Origin: Isotricha intestinalis
Taxonomy: Eukaryota; Ciliophora; Litostomatea; Vestibuliferida; Isotrichidae
Length of the DNA stretch: 18,204 nucleotides
Assembly (NCBI GenBank): GCA_023807065.1
Contig: JAJJLU010004124.1
Coordinates: 1 to 18,204, forward strand
Direction: 5' to 3'
The notes under the pieces were generated by a model. The model ran no database searches. It saw only the letters and a program-made list of their open reading frames with translations, and was not told the DNA's origin. Each line of letters starts with the position of its first letter. The stretch's first letter is position 1. The position numbers and the translations under genes are program-made. Shown here piece by piece: positions 1 through 8,300 of this stretch.

Positions 1-105
1 TTTTTGAATTTTAATCAATATAGATTACTCTTGAAATTTGAGGAAAAATACAATAAAGCTAATTTTTTTGGAATTACAAATCTAATTAACATAAAATATT
101 ATTGA
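1..105 (+). other. Possible 3' tail of a gene entering from the left edge
   Basis: Frame 1 is open from the first base to a TGA at 103-105, giving 34 residues that include LLKFEEKYNKANFFGITNLI. The mix of charged and aromatic residues is more protein-like than a random AT-rich frame, and the FFGI..LI pattern faintly recalls the last helix of a BTB/T1 domain. It is very short, ends in TGA while every clear gene here ends in TAA, and lies opposite other open stretches, so it may be chance. Downstream to about 232 I see nothing on this strand. Confidence 0.15.
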
Positions 106-232
106 TGATTTGAAATAATTCTAAAAGTAGTTCTATTATAACTTTTTCTTGAATTTTTTTTTATTTGAACCATAAAATTGACAATTTGAAGGTTTTATAT
201 AAACAAACATTCATATTTGTAAACATATCTAA

Positions 233-627
233 TTAATTTCCTATTTTATTTTGATTTTCTTGATAATTTCTTTTTTGTTCTAAATTAAATTTAAATTTAT
301 TTCTTTTCTATTATTTTCACTTTTTTTTCAAATATTTCTTCTATATTATTATCTTGTAAATCATATCGTATTTTTATCATATTTTCTTTATTAATTAATA
401 ATATTAATTTTTTCTAATACATTTTTCAATTTTAATGATAAAATACTTTTATTATCATCATCAATATTTGTGTTAATTTTCAAAATTAAATTATGAAAAT
501 ATTTATCAATAATTGAAACTTGTTTTAAATCTTTTTTAGATAAAAATTGGAAAGAATTTCCAAAAATTTTAGCGAACATTCTAAATGTTTATGAATTATT
601 AATTTGAGGATTACTATTAATTGTCAT
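233..627 (-). pseudogene. Degraded or misassembled F-box-like gene remnant
   Basis: Reading the minus strand from an ATG at 627 gives a short peptide, an in-frame TAA at 591-589, then a 62-codon open frame from the ATG at 579 to a TAA at 391. The stretch FQFLSKKDLKQVSIIDKYF (about residues 12-30 of the 579 frame) resembles the second half of an F-box, with the usual L..KDL..vs.v.k.f..Li spacing; F-box proteins bind Skp1 in SCF ubiquitin ligases. Protein-like sequence resumes in a second frame (about 392-288, containing MIKIRYDLQDNN) and in a third (about 299-233, containing NLEQKRNYQENQ, ending in TAA). One nonsense codon plus two frame changes suggest a pseudogene, assembly errors or unrecognised introns. 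The F-box match is weak and by eye; chance open frames in AT-rich DNA remain possible. Confidence 0.3.
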
Positions 628-795
628 TTTATTTCCAACATAAACACAATAAGTTTTTTATTTATATTTAATTTTCAAAAAATTAGAACCTTAAAAAAAA
701 CATTTATAATCAAAAAAATAATTTGTAAAAAATCTTTAAATAAAATTTTTAGAATAAAATAAAAATTAAAAACAATAAAAAAAAACATAAAAAAA

Positions 796-1233
796 ATGAA
801 CAAGAAAAAAGATAAAAAAGGAAAAAACTTTAAAATTCATCCGCTAAAATATACATTAATGGAATTAAGAAAAATAAATTATTTAAAAAGAAATAATTTA
901 CCAATTCCTGCAGAATTAAAAAACAGAAAATTCGAGCATTTTCCTTTTGATGAAACGAAATTAAAGAAAAAACCAGTAATAACATCAAAAAGAATTTCTC
1001 AACCAATTCAAACAACAGTTATTAAAACAAAAGGAAAAAAAAAAATCGTTAAGAAAGTTATTATTGAAGAAGAAATTGAAGAAAGTGATGATGATTCTTT
1101 ACCTGATGGTGAAACTCAAATTATTCAAACTAATGATCCTAATGCTACTTTAAATAAGGTTGTTAATGACAAAAAAGAAAAAAATGATGATAATGAAAAA
1201 ACTAGTTTAATCCAAATAGGAGATAAAAAATAA
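796..1233 (+). CDS. Small lysine-rich hypothetical protein
   Basis: A 145-residue protein of a family I do not recognise. The start is well placed: an in-frame TAA lies at 760-762 and this is the first ATG after it, in an A-rich context. The N-terminal 15 residues are very basic. Residues about 14-50 (KIHPLKYTLMELRKINYLKR and following) look folded or helical and would be the most useful query. Residues 70-90 switch from a basic stretch (KGKKKIVKKV) to an acidic one (EEEIEESDDDS) with the look of a casein kinase 2 site. The last 50 residues are polar and probably disordered. There is no signal peptide, membrane segment or cysteine. The composition suggests a nuclear or nucleic-acid-associated protein, but that is only inference. 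It is convergent with LAS1, 104 bases away. Real-gene status rests on length and the non-random charge layout. Confidence 0.65.
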   Translation: MNKKKDKKGKNFKIHPLKYTLMELRKINYLKRNNLPIPAELKNRKFEHFPFDETKLKKKPVITSKRISQPIQTTVIKTKGKKKIVKKVIIEEEIEESDDDSLPDGETQIIQTNDPNATLNKVVNDKKEKNDDNEKTSLIQIGDKK

Positions 1234-1337
1234 TATTTATTCTTTTTATTTTATTTTATTTTATTTTATTGTTTTTTTTGAATTAAATTAGTTGTTTTCT
1301 TTTATTTGAATCAAATTTTTTTTTTAATACATTTGTT
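1234..1337. terminator. Convergent 3' intergenic region
   Basis: These 104 bases separate the stop codons of two convergent genes and must hold both 3' ends. They contain T-rich tracts and the pentanucleotide array listed separately. No conserved poly(A) signal can be singled out in such AT-rich sequence. Confidence 0.3.
1244..1270 (+). repeat. TTTTA pentanucleotide microsatellite
   Basis: Five perfect tandem TTTTA units (1244-1268) plus two further T residues, in the gap between the convergent genes. A simple-sequence array likely to vary in length; no function is implied. Confidence 0.85.
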
Positions 1338-2615
1338 TTATAATATTAAAGTGTTTATTGGTGGTTTTTCTATTATAATTTCTTCATAATTATTTTCGTT
1401 AATATTTATATTATTTTCATTTTCTAAATTAAAGTCTTTATTCTCTTCTTCATTTTTATTATTTTCTTTCTCAATTATATAACCTAATCTATATAAAATT
1501 ACATTTTGATAATCTAAAATATTATCATAACCTTCTCTTTCTTTAAATCCTTGAAAAATTAAAGTAAAACAATTTAAAATTTCTTCAAATTCATTATTTT
1601 CAGAAGAATTTATAAATTTTAATTTTGAGTAATTTGATTGATATAATATTTCATAAGTATCAAAATTAAATTTTTTTAATGTATTATATTTAGCAATAAA
1701 TTTAGTAAAAAAAATTAATATATCTTTTAATTCATTATATTTTTCAATTTTATCTTCTGAAGAAATTAAAATTAATATTTGTTCGATTATAAATTGAAAA
1801 AATAATAAAATTAAAAATTCACCTTCTCTTAATAATAAAATTTGATATATATCAATTAAATAATCAATATCATTTTTTAAAATAATTTGATTTTTCCCTT
1901 TTTTATTTATACATTCAATATTATTTTTAAAAACAGAAAAAAATAAAACAACAAAATCAAATAAATGATTAACTTCAAATTTAATATTATTAAAATCTTT
2001 ATAAAAATTAGTTTTCTTAGGTGATTTATTATGATTTAAGCAATATATAAATTCATTAAAAATTTTTTTTTCCAAAATAAAAATATTATATTGTTTATCC
2101 CACATATTTTTTTTAACCCAAAAAAATAAAAAATAAACAGTAAATAAAAGTGTATTATAAGAAGGTAAATTTTTATGAGTACAACTATGTCTAATTTCAA
2201 TAAAGTAATCAGGTAAACCAATTTCTTTAGCTACTAAAAACATATTTAAATTATTAGTTTTTTTAGTTTTTTTTAATTCATCTATAATTAAATTAATCAC
2301 TCTAATTATTATTTCTCCTAAAATATGACATGAATCAATTGAATATTCTTCTAATTTTTTTTCTTTTATTTTTATTATTATATCTATTAATAAAAGAGAT
2401 GGAAGCACAAATGCTTTATTATCATTTCTATTGTCCCATAATATTAAATAATGAATATTGCTTTTTAAATTACTTATTGATATATTATTTATAAATGATT
2501 CCATATTATCTGAATTGTCATTTTTAAATAATCCTTCATAACATTTTATAAATTCATCTGAATTTCCCCAAGGTTGAATAAAAAAACTTTTATCTAAATA
2601 ATAATTTTTATCCAT
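1338..2615 (-). CDS. LAS1: Las1-family pre-rRNA processing endoribonuclease
   Basis: A 425-residue Las1 homologue. Las1 is the HEPN-type endonuclease that cuts ITS2 of the pre-rRNA in the nucleolus/nucleus, working with the polynucleotide kinase Grc3 (Nol9) during 60S subunit maturation. What the sequence shows: the N-terminal PWGNSDEFIKCYEGLF region (residues 15-30) matches the conserved opening of the family, followed by the helical I.LW..R.....LPS segment (57-73). The signature EIGLPDYFIEIRHSCTHKNL (131-150) contains the HEPN R-x4-H pair, R142 and H147, with H143 between them. The extreme C-terminus (KPPINTLIL) resembles the short Las1 tail that docks into Grc3, though this is tentative. 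Residues about 385-415 are Asn/Glu-rich and probably disordered. The length is somewhat below the usual fungal size. The start is fixed by an in-frame TAA immediately before the ATG (2618-2616). Confidence 0.87.
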   Translation of the reverse strand: MDKNYYLDKSFFIQPWGNSDEFIKCYEGLFKNDNSDNMESFINNISISNLKSNIHYLILWDNRNDNKAFVLPSLLLIDIIIKIKEKKLEEYSIDSCHILGEIIIRVINLIIDELKKTKKTNNLNMFLVAKEIGLPDYFIEIRHSCTHKNLPSYNTLLFTVYFLFFWVKKNMWDKQYNIFILEKKIFNEFIYCLNHNKSPKKTNFYKDFNNIKFEVNHLFDFVVLFFSVFKNNIECINKKGKNQIILKNDIDYLIDIYQILLLREGEFLILLFFQFIIEQILILISSEDKIEKYNELKDILIFFTKFIAKYNTLKKFNFDTYEILYQSNYSKLKFINSSENNEFEEILNCFTLIFQGFKEREGYDNILDYQNVILYRLGYIIEKENNKNEEENKDFNLENENNININENNYEEIIIEKPPINTLIL

Positions 2616-2752
2616 TTAAAAAATATTATATAAATTAAAATGAATTAAAACATTATTTTTAAATTTTAAGGTTTTTTAGTTTATTTAGAATAGTTAATTT
2701 GTTTTTGTAATATATAAAATGAATAAATTATAATTATAAGTATAATAGTTAA
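2616..2752. promoter_or_regulatory. Intergenic gap between tandem minus-strand genes
   Basis: These 137 bases must carry the 3' end of the ubiquitin-like-domain gene and the promoter of LAS1. The sequence is almost pure A+T with no recognisable motif; the role is inferred from position alone. Confidence 0.3.
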
Positions 2753-3837
2753 TTATATAATAAAATCATACTTCATTAATCTTTTTTTTCTGTTTTTTTT
2801 TATATCTTGTTCATTTAATTCTTTATCTTTAATTTCTTTATTTTCTTTACTTTCTTTTTCTTCTTCATTTTTATTATTTATACTTTGAGTATCATCGCAT
2901 TTTTTTAAATTTATAATTTTACATTCTTGATTATTATCTACTTTAGTAAGATCTCTAATTAATGCTTCTATATTTCCGTTGTTAACTTTATTTTTTTCTT
3001 TTTCAAAATAATTTTTTAAAGAAACATTATCTTTTGAATTCATTGTTTTTAAACCCACACTTTTTTTAATTTTTGGACTAATAATGAATTTATCATTTTC
3101 ATCTTTATTTTTTATATTTATAATAGAATGAGAAGAGTTTGCTTTTTTATTTTTTTCCTGATTTATAATTAAATTATTATTATTAATAGTATTATTTTTT
3201 TTTTTTTCTTCATGTTTATTTAATGGTGATTTATATAAATGTGATTGAGAAAAATTTGAAATTGTATCTTCTTCTTTTTTATTTTCTTTTCTTATTTCAT
3301 TATTAATAATTTCTAAATTTTCCATTTTTTTATTTTCTTCATCGTTGATTGTTTTAATATTTTCTTTATTTTCTTTTTTTATTTTTTTTTGAGGTGACTT
3401 AAAATTATTATTTAAATAAGATATTAAATTTTCATCTTCATTGTCACTTAATATTTGTAAAGTAGAACTTAATCTAATTCTTTTATTTTTTGTTTTTCTT
3501 AAAATTTTTTGATGATTAACATTTAAATTTTTACTTGAACTTCCTTTTTTTTGTTCTTTATCTTCTTCTTCAATTTTTTTATTTCTTTTTTGAAAAGGAG
3601 AATTAAAACTATTTTTACAATCACTTTCATTTTCATTATGAAAAATTTTAGAATATTTACTCATTAAAAAAATATTTGATTTATCATTATTAAAGTGATT
3701 ATCAGAATTAATTGATAATCTTTTTTTTTCTTTTCTAATAGAAACACTTTTTGATAAAATTTTTTCATTATTATTGTTTGAAAAATTATGTGAACTTTTT
3801 TCTAATAAATTTGGAGATGTTGAATTATTAATTGGTA

Positions 3838-3868
<31 letters not shown>

Positions 3869-5199
3869 ATTATTGTTATTAATATTATTGTTATTTGAAA
3901 AAGTGTTTGTGATATTATCATATCTATCATCTGAAAATATGGTTTTTTGTTTTTTTTTTACTGAAAAAGTTTGGGAGTTGCTTATATTTTTGAAATTCTT
4001 TATTTGAGGAATTTTAATGATATCTTTATCTTTTATTTTTACATAATTAATACTTTTATTATTATTATTATTATTATTATTGTTATTAATATTATTGTTT
4101 ATATTATTATCACTATTATCGTGCTCAACAGTATAATTTATATTATAATTAATATTATTATTATTTAAAGGTGTATTATTTATTTTTTTTATGTTATTGT
4201 CATTTGAAGTGGTATTATTATTTTTTTTTGAAAAATTATTTAATATATTATTAAATTCTGTATCTATTAAAGGAGGAATTGAACTTAAATTATATTTTCT
4301 GCTATTTTTTTTTTTTTTTTAAGTAAGTTTATATTTGATTGATTAAACATAATTTGATTATATTTTAATCTTTCTTTCAAATTATTAAATTCAGATAATA
4401 AATTAATTGGATTAAATTTATGAACATTATTTAATTCAATGAAAATATCATCAATATTAGGAATAATATCTAAGAATTCCTTTTTATAATTTAATTGATG
4501 AATTAAAACTTTTATTTTTAAAAACTCTTCAATTTTATATTGACAATAAACAATAATATTGGTTTGAAATATATTTTGAATTTCTAAATGACAATAATAT
4601 GATAAAAAATTATCCATTTTATCTCCTAAATCATTAATTTCACTTTGAGAAAGATTTTTAGAATTTAAATTAGAATTAAAAATTTTAACTAAATTATTAT
4701 ATGATGTATCATCATAATATTTTCCTAATTTTTCTTCATAAATATTAATATATTTTTTAAATTCTTTAAATATTTTTATTAATCTATTATATCTTTCTTC
4801 AAAAATTTGTTCAAAAGAAGAAATTTGTTTCAATTTTTGAATATAATTTTTTTGATATTCTAAAAATCGATTTCTTAATTTTTGAAAATATTTTTCATTA
4901 TCAAAATCATTTAATCTACTATTATAAATTATATTTGAAATAGGAATATCATTATTAATACTTTGAACTTCATTTTCTTTTTGAATATTAATAGTTAAAT
5001 TTTTTTCTCCTTCAGTAGTTATTTCTTCTAATAAAGTTTTATCAATTAATTTAGAAAGATTTTTATTTTTATAATATAAATTTATTTTTGAATTTTGTCC
5101 TGAAATTTTTGAACTTAAATCTTTTATATATTCAATTGTTGTTTTTGGAGAAGCATCAAATTGATAAGTTGTATTTTCATATATTAAATTTATATTCAT
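2753..5199 (-). CDS. Ubiquitin-like-domain protein with helical middle and Asn/Lys-rich tail; frame broken at a homopolymer
   Basis: I read this as one gene of about 800 residues. Residues 1-72 align by eye with the ubiquitin fold: an MNINLIY strand, TTIEYIKDLSSKIS helix, INLYYKNKNL strand pair and LTINI last strand. There is no C-terminal Gly-Gly, so it is an integral domain, not a conjugated modifier. Residues about 100-295 are Lys/Glu/Leu-rich and helical or coiled-coil. The first frame stops at 4287-4285 just after a 16-A tract (4320-4305). One extra A there, or a 47-base GT-AG intron (4351-4305 region), joins it to a frame that I checked as stop-free from 4306 to the TAA at 2755-2753. 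The ATG at 3664 inside that frame is therefore not a true start. The tail has Asn-repeat blocks, four SPxxK motifs and a final basic KKNRKKRL, suggesting a disordered, possibly nuclear and phosphorylated region. The start is fixed by an in-frame TAA at 5220-5218. Ubl followed by a helical region recalls the N-terminal half of the Atg11/FIP200 autophagy scaffold, but that is a weak guess. Confidence 0.75.
3839..3895 (-). repeat. ATT/AAT trinucleotide repeat coding for poly-Asn
   Basis: A near-perfect ATT array on the plus strand, read as AAT (Asn) codons in the minus-strand gene, with a few AAC and ATT interruptions. The interruptions keep the frame, as expected for a translated Asn tract. Confidence 0.85.
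4058..4108 (-). repeat. Second ATT/AAT repeat coding for poly-Asn
   Basis: Another ATT array in the same gene, with occasional GTT (AAC, Asn) and AAT/TAT (Ile) interruptions when read on the minus strand. Synonymous AAC codons inside the tract support translation of this frame. Confidence 0.8.
4305..4320 (-). repeat. 16-base homopolymer at the frame break
   Basis: Sixteen consecutive T on the plus strand (A on the coding strand), the longest homopolymer I found in the window. The coding frame changes exactly here, in the sense of one missing A (or two surplus). Homopolymer miscount, slippage or a skipped intron are the possible causes. Confidence 0.9.
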
Positions 5200-5317
5200 T
5201 TTTATTATTTTGAATAATTATATTGAATATTTTTTTATAAATATTTAATTAAAAAAATAAATCAAAAATTTTAAATTTCTTTATTATAATAATTCAATAA
5301 ATATTACTTAAATATTA
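5200..5317. promoter_or_regulatory. Shared divergent promoter region
   Basis: These 118 bases lie between the start codons of the ubiquitin-like-domain gene (minus) and the RNF213-like gene (plus), so they must contain both promoters. The sequence is nearly all A+T, and no discrete TATA, initiator or factor site stands out. In-frame TAA codons at 5218-5220 (minus frame) and 5309-5311 (plus frame) limit both coding regions. Confidence 0.5.
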
Positions 5318-8300
5318 ATGTCATTAAACGAAGATTTTTCAAATTTTCTTTTTTGTATTATAATATTAAAGGAAAATTCAAAGGAAAAAAAATTAGATTT
5401 TAAATTTGATGGAAAATTAATATCTAATATAAAATATGATGAAATAGATATTAATATTACTTCAAATTTAATAACTAGAGTATATTATTTTAATCCAAAT
5501 TCAAAAAATAATAATTTTGAAATATTATTTAATAATTTTAATTATATATTAAGATATTCAGAAACAAAACATTTTATTTTTGATGATATTCTAATTATTA
5601 GTTCAAATTTATCTTATTATGATAAATATAAAATATATAAGAAATTTATAGGAAAATATCAGTTGGAGCAATTAGAAAAAATGTTATATGAAGATTCTTT
5701 CATTTTTTGTGAAAAAATTACAAATGATTTGAATTTTGTACTGGAAATTTTATATTATTATAAAAATGAAAAAAAAAAAACGAAATCACTTTTTGAGAAA
5801 GTTTTTTATGCATCTTTTTCTCGAATTGATACTCAAGATTTACAATTAAATAGAGAAAAATATTTGAATTATATTGAACAATTAGAAATAAATAAATTAG
5901 ATTATTCTTACTCTTCAGATTTTGAAAAAGGAAAGATTATTATAATGGTTTTTTTATATATAATTATATCTTACGATAAATTTTATGATTTTTATCAAAA
6001 AATTGAATCAAATCAACCATATAAAGAATTTATTTATTTTATTATGAAAAAAAATCAAGTTATAGAAAAAATTTTTATAAATACATTGGTAACCACAACA
6101 ATTATTGAAACAAAAGATAAAAATAGAATAATAAAAATAACTAATCAGTGTAAATATTTTTCAAATTTTTTACTGATTATAGATTTTTATACAAAAAATA
6201 TTCAATTAAACCATGAAATTCAAGATTTTTCTCAAAAAAGTTATTTAGTTTCTTATGAAGATGATATTAATTCAATTATTGAATTATATAATTCGATAAG
6301 ACGTAAAATTCAGGGCTTCACAGTTAATGAACAAATTTGGGAAAATTATATAATTGAATATAAGAATCAAAAGAAAATAAAAAACTTAATTTTATTAAAT
6401 CCATTTTTTATAGATAAAACAAAATTAATTGATTCTCTCAATGAAAGTTTATTTGCTTTTTTTAAAGAAAGTGATTTTTCAAATGATCAAATATATGATT
6501 TTATTTCAACAGATTTAATTGAAAATATTGGATGGATGAAAGAAAAAATATATTTTGATTTAGCAAGATTTTTAAATTTACAGGAAATCGAAGAAAATTT
6601 CATAGAAAAAATTAAATTTTTACCTATTCATCAACTTTTTGGAAATGAAAAATTTATTGCTTTTCAAAATTTATTGATTCATTATTCAAAAAATTTTAAA
6701 GAAATAGAAAATTCTTTTAAAATTATTATTTTTAAATTACCGGGTGATAATCAAAAAAATTATTTTAATAAATTAGTTGAAGAAATATTAAAAAATTTAC
6801 AAAATAAATTTAATTTATATAATGAAAGTGATTTTTCTTCTTTAATGTTCATTATAGAAACATTATTATTAAATGAAATAAATAAAAACCAAATGAATAT
6901 ATTAGTAAAAAGTTTAATGAAAAAACTTCCTTATCAATACAATATTGATATATTTTGTAAACTATTAAATGAAGAAAAAATAAAAAATTACAAAGATATT
7001 GATAATTATATATTAAGTTATCTTTTAGAAACAGCAATAAACAATGATATGTTAGACTTACTTTTAAATAAAATTGAAAATGAAGAATGTTTAAAAAAAA
7101 TTTTTGAATTAAAATCATTAAGACATAATATAATGGAAAATTCAAATGAACAAAAGAAACAATATGATTTTCAAATTCCAACTCCAAATTTTGATGATTT
7201 TTTAAGTAGAAATGAAATTAAATCTATTTTATTTTTAGAAATATTAAACAAAAAAAAAATATTAGAAAATGAAGAATTTTTAAAAAACGAAGGTTATATT
7301 AAAAATATTGTTAATTTATTAAACCATTTTCAAAATAAAATTATAAAAAAAGAATTTACTATTGAACAAGGAGAAAAAATTTTATATTTAGAAGAAAAAA
7401 AAATATTAGAACGTAGATTAAAATTAATTTTTTATAAAGAAGGAGGAATTAAAAAAATTGATGATTTCAATTATGAAATAATATCATTAAATAATAATGA
7501 TAAAGTAAATAAATTATTTTTATTAAATTTTATTAAAGAATCAAAGCAAATAGTGAACGACGTAAATTTAATTTGGTCATATTTAAAATTATTCTTTATA
7601 TATAACCCAAAAATAAATCAATTTGAGAATTTAAAAAAAGAATTATCAAAGAATAATATTTCCAAATATAATGAATTAGTGCAAAAAGAAGTTAGAGAAT
7701 ATAAAAATTTATTAAAAGAAGCTAATGATAATTTAAAATATAAACAATCAAAAATTTTTATGGATATTTTTCACTTAAACCAAAATAATTTAAAAAATGA
7801 TGATTCTCTTCAAAAGTCTATTAAAGATTATTTTCAATTTTGTAATATGATTGTTAAGAATAATATTAATGATAACAATATTATTGAAATGATTTCTAAT
7901 TCTTTTTCTAATTTTGAAGAATTAAAAGAACATTTAAATGTCATTTCTAAAATTGATAATTTAAATTTATATGATAAAATAAAAGAAGAAACTTTAGAAA
8001 AAATATTTTTATTTCATAGAAAAAAAGAATTAATTCAATTTTTAGATACTTTTCAAAAATTTCATAAAATATTTCCTAATAATAATAATTTTGTGATTGA
8101 ATGTGATAAATTAAGAAAATTATTAAATCATAAAAATTTAATTTCTCAATACAAAGAAATAAAAATATTATTAAATAAATGGGACAAAAAATTATTTATT
8201 GAAAAGCAAAAATATGAAATTATATTAAATGAATTGTTTCTTAAAGAAGAACTTATAGAATTTTTAAAAGAAAAAAATGAAAATGATATAATAAATCTTC

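Noticed and set aside
280..310. Euplotes-like +1 frameshift at an AAA-TAA site in the remnant
   Set aside because: The motif is present, but Euplotes reads TGA as Cys and the giant gene shows only TGT cysteines and no TGA; AAATAA is also very common in such AT-rich DNA.
1..660. Ciliate-type reassignment of TAA/TAG to Gln
   Set aside because: It would join fragments here, but the giant frame uses CAA for Gln and no in-frame TAA in over 4,250 codons, so the code is standard.
830..1015. Minus-strand 61-residue hydrophobic open frame
   Set aside because: Antisense shadow of the Lys-rich gene at 796-1233; Leu/Phe richness is the complement of Lys/Glu codons.
2753..3664. A separate 303-residue gene starting at the ATG at 3664
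   Set aside because: The frame is open well upstream to 4306 with matching composition; the ATG is just the first Met in that frame.
3774..4168. Plus-strand open frames rich in Leu and Ile
   Set aside because: They are the antisense reading of the Asn-codon repeats in the minus-strand gene; simple ATT arrays stay open in several frames.
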